Assembly (NCBI GenBank): GCA_002494645.1
Contig: DACE01000014.1
Coordinates: 18,987-33,590, forward strand
DNA length: 14,604 nt
Direction: 5' to 3'
Origin: Euryarchaeota archaeon UBA256
GTDB taxonomy: Archaea > Thermoplasmatota > Poseidoniia > Poseidoniales > Poseidoniaceae
In this document: positions 8,571 to 14,599 of the stretch, piece by piece
Layout of the letters: the number at the start of each line of letters is the position of its first letter
Position numbering within the stretch: position 1 is the first letter of the stretch
Translations under genes and position numbers: made by a program
The notes under the pieces: model-generated
What the model saw: only the letters and a program-made list of their open reading frames with translations
What the model was told of the DNA's origin: nothing
Database searches by the model: none

Positions 8571-9563
8571 ATGGAAGTCACCAGCGAGGCAATCTTGGGC
8601 TGGACTCGTATCGTGGTTCTGCTTCTTGGAATGGGCATTGCTGCTTGGATGGACCACAAAAAGAGGCGAGTAGCGAACGAGCATTGGATTGAATGGTCAA
8701 AACCTGCGGTCTTCATTTGGGCACTTGATCTCATGAACCAAGGCGCCGACTGGACGATTTACCTCACCGCTTCAGGTGTCGTAGCGTATGCAAGCATATC
8801 CGTTTTCGGCAGACCAACATGGGGCGATGCTAGAAAGGGGTCGCGAATTGACCAGCTCTTTTTGTTGTGGTATGTCCTCTCAATGGTTGGCTTCGTTGCT
8901 GGTGCCCTCCGCTATCAAGCAACAACACCAGTTGAGGTTCTCTTGGGCGACGGGGACGCATTGGGGATGCTTTGGTGGAAGACTGCTTCGGTCTTCCTTG
9001 TGATCTTCATCATTGATGTGGCTTGGCGCTTCCGCTTGCTTCACGGTGGTGCAGATGCAAAGGCGCTCATGTGGGTGACGTTGTTGTTACCATCATGGGC
9101 TACTGTGCCCTTGGTCTTCTCGTCCACGGCCGACGCCGTGGTTCTCCTTCCAGTTAGCGTGGCCTTGTTGATTTGGGGCGGCTTAGCATTCCTCCTCATC
9201 CCACTGATCATGCTCGTCTTGAACATTAAAAACGGTCATCTTCGCTCGTTGAGCGACCTACGTCTTGCGTGGCATGCCTCTGTCATTTCGATTGATGAAG
9301 TCATGAAGCGACATGTTTGGTTATTGAGCGATACGATGGAGATGCCCAACGGAGAGGTGCGTGTGGTTCATCATGCTCGAGCTCCAAGGCAAACTCCGAG
9401 CGACGGCGTGCTTAAACAACAAATCCAACGCCTCTCCGACCAGGGCGTAACCCAAGTTTGGGTGAGTTTCAAAATGCCGTTGCTTGTCTTCTTATTTCCA
9501 GCAATCCTGCCGCTGGTCGCTCTAGGTGAACCAACTGCCCTGTTATTGAACTGGCTAAACTGA
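8571..9563 (+). CDS. Type IV prepilin / preflagellin peptidase (A24 family, FlaK/PibD-like)
   Basis: Membrane aspartic peptidase expected to cleave the class III signal peptide of archaellins, pilins or other type IV pilin-like proteins at the membrane. The first catalytic Asp is D28 at the end of helix 1 (WMDHKKRRV, like the D-x-K-x-R-x-V pattern of archaeal members). The second is D162 in GGADAKAL (159-166), the form of the GxGD motif seen in FlaK-type enzymes. Several hydrophobic helices lie between and after these sites, with a final one near 305-325. At 330 residues it is longer than typical FlaK or PibD (about 230-240); the extra length is a soluble basic loop between about 222 and 300. 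No archaellin or pilin gene is visible nearby, so it is an orphan here. It converges on eL40, with a gap of only 5 bp. Confidence 0.87.
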   Translation: MEVTSEAILGWTRIVVLLLGMGIAAWMDHKKRRVANEHWIEWSKPAVFIWALDLMNQGADWTIYLTASGVVAYASISVFGRPTWGDARKGSRIDQLFLLWYVLSMVGFVAGALRYQATTPVEVLLGDGDALGMLWWKTASVFLVIFIIDVAWRFRLLHGGADAKALMWVTLLLPSWATVPLVFSSTADAVVLLPVSVALLIWGGLAFLLIPLIMLVLNIKNGHLRSLSDLRLAWHASVISIDEVMKRHVWLLSDTMEMPNGEVRVVHHARAPRQTPSDGVLKQQIQRLSDQGVTQVWVSFKMPLLVFLFPAILPLVALGEPTALLLNWLN

Positions 9564-9568
9564 TGAAA

Positions 9569-9718
9569 TCAGGCGCCCTTTCGCTCAACGTTCTTGGGAC
9601 GAAGTCCCTTGTAGTTGCACTTTCGGCAACGTGCGGCACGGACAGCATTGCGTGCATTACAGCGCATGCAAATCTTGCGGTGGAGCAAGCGGGCTTCTGC
9701 TTCGGGGAATCGTGCCAT
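9569..9718 (-). CDS. rpl40e: 50S ribosomal protein eL40 (L40e)
   Basis: Small zinc-binding large-subunit ribosomal protein, 49 residues, the usual size for archaeal L40e. The translation starts MARFPEAEARLLHRKICMRC and has the four zinc ligands C17, C20, C31 and C34 in a C-x2-C-x10-C-x2-C spacing, followed by the NYKGLRPK segment typical of eL40. The gene is antisense to the first third of a longer plus-strand frame (9563-10561), and that part of the longer frame is therefore not coding. It converges with the A24 peptidase gene and diverges from the MBL-fold gene. A TATA-like box sits about 26 bp before the ATG. Confidence 0.95.
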   Translation of the reverse strand: MARFPEAEARLLHRKICMRCNARNAVRAARCRKCNYKGLRPKNVERKGA

Positions 9719-9739
9719 GGACCTGCGACCAAATCCCCC

Positions 9740-9747
9740 TATTTAAT
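9740..9747 (-). promoter_or_regulatory. TATA box for the eL40 gene
   Basis: ATTAAATA on the minus strand is centred about 25-26 bp upstream of the eL40 ATG (9718). This is the normal TATA-to-start-site distance, which predicts a leaderless or nearly leaderless transcript. The box lies in the 81-bp divergent gap shared with the MBL-fold gene. Confidence 0.55.
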
Positions 9748-9799
9748 CGCAACCTCCACGATTGGGTATGTTCAAGTTCGGCCGTGCCCTGCGTTGGCC

Positions 9800-10561
9800 A
9801 TGAAGGTGATTCGACTCCCCGCGATTCACCACGACGGAAATGCAGTTCTAGTTTCAGGACAACTGGGTCATATTCTCGTTGATGCAGGGACTTCTTGGTA
9901 TCAATCACTCCAAGTTGAACGAATACGTGGGCAAATCAACGATGCGAGTATTGACAGAATCTTGCTCACTTCTCGGCGCTTTCCCGTTTCAGGCGGTGCG
10001 CTTCACATCGCTCAAGCCTTTGGCGACGTTCCCATTCACATCCATTGTGACGGTCAATCCGCCATGGAAACCGGCGATTTCTTCACAACCTGGGCCAGCC
10101 GTTTTGATTCGGATATGCCCCAGACCCCGACTGTTGAGGTTGAAGAAAACGAAATCATTCCACTGGGCGATGGTGAGTTGCAGGCGATTGCTCTCCCAGG
10201 TCATTCACCCGATGGATTAGGATATCACATCCCTCATCTCTCAACTCTGATCGTCGGAACACTCCTTCCCCGAGCCGACAGGCCAACACGCTGGGACCTA
10301 CCCGGAGGTTCTCTCTTGGACATCGTAGCAAGTTTTCAAACGATGAAACGAATGAACCTCAAATCCATCGTTCCTCTCCAAGGCCCTGCGATTCGGGGCC
10401 AAGAGCACATCCAAGAAGTACTCTCACGTCATCTCGATTTCTTTCTTGAAGCCGTCAATAATGACGGGCAACCTCCTACATCCTGGCATCGCCCTGCAGC
10501 AACGGCACTCTGGTTGACACCTCTTGCTCCATGGCCACTCAAAGAACAAGAAAGTGTCTAA
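9800..10561 (+). CDS. Metallo-beta-lactamase-fold protein, apparently lacking metal ligands
   Basis: 253 residues with the layout of an MBL-fold hydrolase: beta strands leading to ILVDAGTSWY (25-34, the usual first Asp strand), a second core strand RILLTSRRFPVSGGALH (53-69), LPGHSPDGLGYHI (132-144), a strand ending IVGTLLPR (151-158), and a late VPLQGPAIRG (191-200). In active enzymes the second motif reads T-H-x-H-x-D-H-x-GG; here the four metal-binding positions are S58, R60, P62 and V63. The later Asp is T154, and the His of the final motif is Gln194. Only H135 of the expected ligands remains, so metal-dependent hydrolysis is unlikely. A binding, scaffold or regulatory role is inferred. 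The start is set at the ATG at 9800 because the longer frame from 9563 runs antisense through eL40. Its stop overlaps the stop of the convergent minus-strand gene. Confidence 0.8.
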   Translation: MKVIRLPAIHHDGNAVLVSGQLGHILVDAGTSWYQSLQVERIRGQINDASIDRILLTSRRFPVSGGALHIAQAFGDVPIHIHCDGQSAMETGDFFTTWASRFDSDMPQTPTVEVEENEIIPLGDGELQAIALPGHSPDGLGYHIPHLSTLIVGTLLPRADRPTRWDLPGGSLLDIVASFQTMKRMNLKSIVPLQGPAIRGQEHIQEVLSRHLDFFLEAVNNDGQPPTSWHRPAATALWLTPLAPWPLKEQESV

Positions 10562-11121
10562 GCAGGGCTTTGTAGGATATAACTGCGGTCAAGCCGTTTT
10601 TGTCGTCGAACCCTGTAGGTTTCAGCGGTGTTTTCAACCCGAACTGATGCCCCGTCAAGACTTCGTTCGTGACGGTACCATCCGCTTTGGATGTGGACGT
10701 TTCCTCCAACGAGGTGAAGGCTTGACACTGGGCCATCAATACCAAATAAATGCTCTTCGCGAAGTTGTTGTGAATCATCCAATCGCCATACGCCACCTCG
10801 TTGGGTTCCTGCGAGGAATTGCAATGTTCCTTCATTCGCCAAGACCAGGGCACGTATACTGCCTTCTTGGAGAGAAAAGGTTGTGACGTGTTCGAGCCGT
10901 GGTAAGGTCAACAACTTGACTTGTCCTGAAGATGTTCCTATTGCAGCAAGATCGAGGTTGCCCATTGGGCCACGAACAACGAGAAGAACTGTTGGTAAAG
11001 CCTCAAGGTGCATGCGAAAGGGGCGACCATCAATTGGCTTCCACACGATGAGTCCGTCGTTCATTGCTACAAGTGTACCCTCGTCTGTCGTTAGACTGCG
11101 GACAATTGTTCGTTGATTCAT
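10558..11121 (-). CDS. Short beta-propeller (WD40-like) protein, function unknown
   Basis: 187 residues with repeated beta-strand patterns like propeller blades: GLIVWKPIDG (23-32), AAIGTSSGQVKLLTL (59-73), FLAGTQRGGVWRL (102-114) and NVHIQSGWYRHE (141-152), with Gly-rich turns about every 40 residues. This fits three to four blades, too few for a closed six- to eight-blade propeller. It may need to oligomerise, be a different beta fold, or be a remnant of a longer protein. No signal peptide or membrane segment is visible, so it is probably cytoplasmic; the basic C-terminal end (RVRRQKRLDR) might contact nucleic acid. The two genes converge with a 4-bp overlap at the MBL-fold stop. No Shine-Dalgarno site precedes the ATG. 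I cannot assign a function. Confidence 0.7.
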   Translation of the reverse strand: MNQRTIVRSLTTDEGTLVAMNDGLIVWKPIDGRPFRMHLEALPTVLLVVRGPMGNLDLAAIGTSSGQVKLLTLPRLEHVTTFSLQEGSIRALVLANEGTLQFLAGTQRGGVWRLDDSQQLREEHLFGIDGPVSSLHLVGGNVHIQSGWYRHERSLDGASVRVENTAETYRVRRQKRLDRSYILQSPA

Positions 11122-11124
11122 AGA

Positions 11125-11166
11125 CGCTCATGGAGCGCCGCCGGTAGAGGGTCTTTTCCCAGACCC
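11125..11166. other. Two short inverted repeats between the zinc-ribbon and beta-propeller genes
   Basis: GGGTCT (11149-11154) and AGACCC (11161-11166) form a perfect 6-bp stem with a 6-nt loop. CGCTC (11125-11129) and GAGCG (11133-11137) form a 5-bp stem with a 3-nt loop just before the minus-strand ATG at 11121. They lie in the 67-nt gap after the zinc-ribbon stop and could be a transcript-end structure or a leader structure for the beta-propeller gene. No U-run follows. Confidence 0.35.
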
Positions 11167-11188
11167 CAACTAAAATGTGAAAGTGAAA

Positions 11189-11467
11189 TCAGTACATGTC
11201 TTCTGACTTGTTTTCTTTCTTCCACTTGCGGTAGCAGGACTTGCACACTCGAACACGACCTTTGCGTGCCTCGTATCCACTTTGTCCCCATCCGTCAATG
11301 GCGTTTTCAATTGAGAGCGACCGGCCACCCATCGATTTGTCGGCGAATTTTTCACAGTCACGGATGCCACAGGGTAGTTCACCTTCTTTTTTGGACGAAG
11401 TCTTGGTGTTCTTCTCGTCATCGCCGTTGTCACCACGATGCTTCCGGGCTTTGGCCTTGAATCCCAT
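11189..11467 (-). CDS. Small Cys4 zinc-ribbon-like protein next to TFB
   Basis: 92 residues from the ATG at 11467, with a strongly charged N-terminus (MGFKAKARKHRGDNGDDEKN), a Cys pair C33-x4-C38, a central GGRSLSIENAIDGWG segment, a second pair C75-x2-C78, and a basic Lys-rich end. Four cysteines in two pairs with flanking basic residues suggest a zinc ribbon that binds nucleic acid or a protein partner. An ATG at 11494 and a TTG at 11497, in the same frame, would add 9-10 residues (MNYLLERFN...). I prefer the shorter form because its N-terminus looks more natural, but no Shine-Dalgarno site decides it. It lies directly downstream of TFB on the same strand with a gap of about 40 nt or less, so it is probably transcribed with TFB. 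The function is unknown; a link to transcription is inferred only from position and the cysteines. Confidence 0.75.
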   Translation of the reverse strand: MGFKAKARKHRGDNGDDEKNTKTSSKKEGELPCGIRDCEKFADKSMGGRSLSIENAIDGWGQSGYEARKGRVRVCKSCYRKWKKENKSEDMY

Positions 11468-11509
11468 ATTGAACCGCTCTAAGAGGTAATTCATCAAGGT
11501 TGCCGTTGT

Positions 11510-12523
11510 TCACTCCAATGCTTTCATTGCCTGAATTTTAGAAATCAGTCCGTCAATGATTCGCAGAAGACCTCTCAAGGTCACTTCAGAGACATTGGCC
11601 ACAGCGCAGACTTCTGATTGAGTGCGAGGAGTTTCGGCTTCTTGACATGCCTTGTAGATGAGCGCAGCAGCCACGCCCATTGGTTTCTTTCCCTGCCACA
11701 CATCTTCGTGGGGCTCGATCGTTTGCCACAGGGCGTCGAGCGGATTGCGAATGCTCGGTTCGAGGGCGAGGTCTGAAATGAACTTGTCAAAATACTCGTT
11801 GGGTCCGGTAATCTTGTGCAAGTTCAAGCGTCGTGACACCTGGCGAATGAGACGGGAGAGATCTTTTTCTGTGATCTCAAAGGCCGTAGCGATATCTGGG
11901 ATTTGACGAGGCAATTCTTCCTGTCGAGCGACGAGGTAGGTGCACGCAGCGGTGACGCCGGCAATGGAACGGCCTGTGACAAAACCCTCTCCCGAAAGCC
12001 TTCGGTACAAGCGGGCAGCTTCCTCTTGCAGCGGCGAGGGGAGTCCAGAGCGGTCACGAATGAATTGGTTCGCTTTGACGAGGTTTCGCTCACGACTCTT
12101 TCGAGTTTTCGAACGTTCGTCGATGACTCTTCGGCGGCGCCAGTCTCGACGTGCTTGGGAACTCATGCCGTGGCGTGAGGCAGTGCCTGTGTTCAAGTCA
12201 CGGACGTCAATGGTGGTGTTCAATCCTTTGTCGGCAAGTGTGTATGTGGCAGGTCGTCCCACGCGGGAACGGTCGACTCCGTTGTCACGGTTGGTCCATT
12301 CAGCGCCCGGGTCGGGTACGTTTTCCTCAACGACGAGTCCACAATCGCCGCACGTGATTTCGCCGCGCGTGACGTTGAAATCCCAGTTGACTGCGGCACA
12401 ATCTTCGCAGGGGCGGGTGTGGCCGTCAAGTACACGACGTGAAGGGCGCTCGCCTCCGAAACCTCGTCGTGGGGTCACTGGCTGGTTATCTTCGGAACTT
12501 TGGGACTGGTTCTTTTGTTTCAA
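11510..12523 (-). CDS. tfb: Transcription initiation factor B (TFB / TFIIB)
   Basis: TFB joins the TBP-TATA complex and recruits RNA polymerase at archaeal promoters. At 337 residues it is full length. In order: a charged, flexible N-terminal extension (1-36); an N-terminal zinc ribbon with C39-x2-C42 and C58-x2-C61; the B-finger region with GAEWTNRDNGVDRSRVGRP (73-91); a basic linker rich in Arg (about 117-147); and two cyclin-like repeats (about 148-235 and 242-335). The first repeat contains GRSIAGVTAACTYLVARQ (184-201), the second KPMGVAAALIYKACQ. The start is a TTG at 12523, chosen because AGGAG lies exactly 8 nt upstream; no in-frame ATG sits near this N-terminus. It diverges from purA across a 256-bp region and is followed closely by the small zinc-ribbon gene. 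Confidence 0.96.
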   Translation of the reverse strand: MKQKNQSQSSEDNQPVTPRRGFGGERPSRRVLDGHTRPCEDCAAVNWDFNVTRGEITCGDCGLVVEENVPDPGAEWTNRDNGVDRSRVGRPATYTLADKGLNTTIDVRDLNTGTASRHGMSSQARRDWRRRRVIDERSKTRKSRERNLVKANQFIRDRSGLPSPLQEEAARLYRRLSGEGFVTGRSIAGVTAACTYLVARQEELPRQIPDIATAFEITEKDLSRLIRQVSRRLNLHKITGPNEYFDKFISDLALEPSIRNPLDALWQTIEPHEDVWQGKKPMGVAAALIYKACQEAETPRTQSEVCAVANVSEVTLRGLLRIIDGLISKIQAMKALE

Positions 12524-12531
12524 CTTCTCAA

Positions 12532-12536
12532 CTCCT
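12532..12536 (-). promoter_or_regulatory. Shine-Dalgarno site deciding the TTG start of TFB
   Basis: AGGAG on the minus strand is followed by an 8-nt spacer and the TTG at 12523. A second TTG inside the spacer is out of frame. Confidence 0.7.
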
Positions 12537-12559
12537 AGTTTACTAGTGAAAGCAGGTGG

Positions 12560-12568
12560 TATTTAAAA
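12560..12568 (-). promoter_or_regulatory. TATA box for the TFB gene
   Basis: TTTTAAATA on the minus strand is a good match to the archaeal TATA box. Transcription would start about 26 nt downstream, near 12538, giving a leader of roughly 15 nt that still contains the AGGAG site. Confidence 0.6.
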
Positions 12569-12605
12569 TCGTGGTTTTATTGCACACACTTAGTATGGCG
12601 CAATA

Positions 12606-12690
12606 GACCGTTTTTATGACCGTTCTTTCCTGCTCACCTATATTCTACTCTCAATGAGATGTTATAAACGGTCGTTCCAAAAAGCGGAAC
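12606..12690. repeat. Heptamer repeats and palindrome in the TFB/purA divergent region
   Basis: GACCGTT occurs at 12606-12612 and 12618-12624 as direct repeats 12 bp apart, and inverted (AACGGTC) at 12667-12673. The inverted copy overlaps a TATA-like TTATAAA (12662-12668, plus strand) and is followed at once by an inverted repeat GTTCC (12674-12678) / GGAAC (12686-12690) with a 7-nt loop. The layout resembles an operator placed over a core promoter. Candidate target genes are purA and TFB; the regulator is unknown. Confidence 0.4.
12662..12668 (+). promoter_or_regulatory. Candidate TATA box for purA
   Basis: TTATAAA would place the purA transcript start near 12691 and give a leader of about 90 nt. 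A weaker A/T element near 12710-12717 (CTTAACTT) would give about 40 nt. The sequence alone cannot separate them. Confidence 0.4.
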
Positions 12691-12779
12691 ATCTTTTGCC
12701 TCATTCACCGCTTAACTTCATGGACGCACAACACAGAGTTCAAAGACGGTCTGCCATGCCAAGTGGTTGAGGAAGGAAG

Positions 12780-14081
12780 ATGCCGGCTACTGTCATTCTC
12801 GGTGCACAATGGGGCGATGAAGGAAAAGGGAAACTCGTCGACCGTCTTGCAGAGCAAGCTACATGGGTTGCAAGATTCCAAGGTGGCAACAATGCAGGGC
12901 ATACGGTTGTTCTTGGTGACCAGGTTCTGAAGTTTCATCTTCTACCCTCAGGAATCACGCGAAAAGAATGCCACCTCATCCTCGGCGACGGCATGGTTGT
13001 TGACCCGTGGGTTTTGGACACGGAACTGAAGGGTTGGCTTGAATCGGCCGGAGAAGACCCGAAAGGCGACCGCTTATTCATCAGTGAGCGAGCCCACATC
13101 ATCTTACCCTATCACCGATTTATGGACAGTCTTGATAAGAAAATTGGAACCACCGGGCGAGGTATTGGCCCTACGTATGCTGATAAAATCAACCGTGTAG
13201 GTCTACGCTTTGGAGATGTAGCCGAGGTTCTTGGGGACGTCGCCTGGACGTCGGCTACTGTAGCCCGAATGAACGCGTCTCTCGAGGCTGCTGGAGCACA
13301 AGACCGCGTCACAGAGGACGAGTTAGCAGGCAATATTCAATGGATTCACGAGACCTATCACCACTGTATTGCTAACACAGGGCTGATGCTTGACAACGCC
13401 CTCAAACTCGGCGAGCACGTCATTCTCGAAGGTGCTCAAGGGTGCCTTCTTGACATCGATCAAGGCACCTTCCCCTTCGTCACGTCTTCAGTTACCTCTC
13501 GGGGTAATGCAACCCACGGTGCAGGCATTCATCCCGGTCACGTCAAGGAAGTTATCGGAATCACCAAGGCATACATTACCCGTGTTGGCCACGGTGCAAT
13601 GCCCACGGAACTCGACGATGAAGTCGGTGAGCACATGGGGACGGTCGGTCACGAATTTGGCACGACAACCGGGCGGCCTCGACGCTGCGGTTGGTTCGAT
13701 GCAGTGGTGATGCGCCACGCCCAACGAATCAACGGTTTCACCGGTCTTGCCCTGACGAAACTCGATGTCTTGGGCGGTCTCGAAGAACTGAAAATCTGCG
13801 TTGCGTACGAACTGGACGGTAAGGAAATCACTGAACTACCATCAACTGCTTCTGCTATTGCACGATGCAAGCCAATTTACATCACGATGCCAGGTTTCCC
13901 TTCCCTTTCGTTACCTGAATGGCTGGCCATGGCTGCCTCGGCGAATCAGAGCGGCAAGGGGATCTCAATGCTTCCTCTGGCTGCACAACAGTATATCGCA
14001 AAACTGGAAACTCTCGTTGGAGTCCCCTGCACGAGCGTTGGTGTGGGTCCAGACAGAGATGCAACCATTGATTGTGTTTGA
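12780..14081 (+). CDS. purA: Adenylosuccinate synthase
   Basis: Joins IMP and L-aspartate using GTP to form adenylosuccinate, the first committed step from IMP to AMP; cytosolic. At 433 residues it has the full family length. The signature QWGDEGKGKLVD (10-21) carries the catalytic D13 and the phosphate-binding residues. GGNNAGHTVV (35-44) contains the catalytic H41. IGTTGRGIGPTYADK (122-136) is the IMP-binding loop. Further family blocks follow: SRGNATHGAG, TVGHEFGTTTGRPRRCGWFD and LTKLDVLGG, the last being the guanine-specifying part. The ATG at 12780 follows a strong purine-rich Shine-Dalgarno (GAGGAAGGA). No other purine gene is present, so it is a stand-alone gene, transcribed divergently from TFB. 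All expected active-site motifs are intact. Confidence 0.98.
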   Translation: MPATVILGAQWGDEGKGKLVDRLAEQATWVARFQGGNNAGHTVVLGDQVLKFHLLPSGITRKECHLILGDGMVVDPWVLDTELKGWLESAGEDPKGDRLFISERAHIILPYHRFMDSLDKKIGTTGRGIGPTYADKINRVGLRFGDVAEVLGDVAWTSATVARMNASLEAAGAQDRVTEDELAGNIQWIHETYHHCIANTGLMLDNALKLGEHVILEGAQGCLLDIDQGTFPFVTSSVTSRGNATHGAGIHPGHVKEVIGITKAYITRVGHGAMPTELDDEVGEHMGTVGHEFGTTTGRPRRCGWFDAVVMRHAQRINGFTGLALTKLDVLGGLEELKICVAYELDGKEITELPSTASAIARCKPIYITMPGFPSLSLPEWLAMAASANQSGKGISMLPLAAQQYIAKLETLVGVPCTSVGVGPDRDATIDCV

Positions 14082-14177
14082 CTGCGTTTTGCGCTGAAGT
14101 CTCAGTTTTCCTTCGAGGAGCAACGTCGGAGGACAGTTCATTGAAAACATTGCTTCTTATACCTCCCTTACGAAATT

Positions 14178-14423
14178 ATGACCATGAACGGAACTATACC
14201 TGGAATCAAGAAGTTGCTTTCGGCAACGAATATCATAGCCTACTTGTTCGCCCTACTGGGTGCAACTATTATCGCAATTAGCCAAACAATAGCCATCCTC
14301 ATTCCATTGATGATGCCGCTTCTTGTTTGCGGAACATTGTGCTTGACACTTTACAACCTTCAGTCGAGGAGTCAAGAAACACAAACAAGCGGTCCTGCAC
14401 CAAATGTCCTCACACAGAATTGA
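14178..14423 (+). CDS. Possible small two-helix membrane protein
   Basis: 81 residues, unrecognised. A short polar N-terminus is followed by two closely spaced hydrophobic segments (about 14-34 and 37-58) and a polar Gln/Ser/Thr-rich tail. Such a sharp hydrophobic-then-polar layout argues for a real membrane protein rather than a chance frame. No Shine-Dalgarno site precedes it. A TATA-like TTATAC (14157-14162) is centred about 25 bp before a second in-frame ATG at 14184, which would fit a leaderless start there (79 residues). It lies between purA (96-nt gap) and tRNA-Ala (96-nt gap). Doubt remains because it is short and has no known relatives that I recognise. Confidence 0.45.
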   Translation: MTMNGTIPGIKKLLSATNIIAYLFALLGATIIAISQTIAILIPLMMPLLVCGTLCLTLYNLQSRSQETQTSGPAPNVLTQN

Positions 14424-14466
14424 ATGGAACTTCGCTTGCGATTGCTCGGGCATCGCTTTGTTAACC

Positions 14467-14482
14467 TCACCTGCACAGGTGA
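14467..14482. repeat. Perfect inverted repeat upstream of tRNA-Ala
   Basis: TCACCTG and CAGGTGA are perfect 7-bp arms around a CA centre, 37 bp before the tRNA. With a single bulged A the stem extends by a flanking CC/GG pair. It could be an operator, a hairpin ending the upstream transcript, or chance. Confidence 0.4.
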
Positions 14483-14519
14483 AGGCTCAAAAGGGAGTGG
14501 CTCACCGCTTGGATTACAA

Positions 14520-14595
14520 GGGCGCTTAGCTCAGTTGGAAGAGCGTCTGGTTTGCAACCAGAAGGCCGGGGGTTCAAATCCCCCAGCGTCCACCA
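14520..14595 (+). tRNA. tRNA-Ala (anticodon UGC), CCA encoded
   Basis: A complete cloverleaf: 7-bp acceptor stem, D stem GCTC/GAGC, 5-bp anticodon stem TCTGG/CCAGA with loop TTTGCAA (anticodon TGC), and a T stem of five G-C pairs around TTCAAAT. The third acceptor pair is G3:U70, the main identity element for alanyl-tRNA synthetase. The mature body is 14520-14592, the discriminator is A, and the CCA at 14593-14595 is encoded in the DNA. No intron is present. A T-run starts at 14600. Confidence 0.97.
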
Positions 14596-14599
14596 TCCC

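Noticed and set aside
9563..9799. N-terminal extension of the MBL-fold frame to 9563
   Set aside because: It lies antisense to eL40, shows no MBL-like strand pattern, and the family-like N-terminus begins at the ATG at 9800.
11940..12566. 208-codon plus-strand frame opposite TFB
   Set aside because: It is rich in Arg and Ser with no domain pattern, and mirrors the strongly supported TFB gene.
14072..14281. 69-codon frame overlapping the purA end
   Set aside because: It overlaps purA, has no ribosome site and no domain pattern, and competes with the better hydrophobic frame at 14178.
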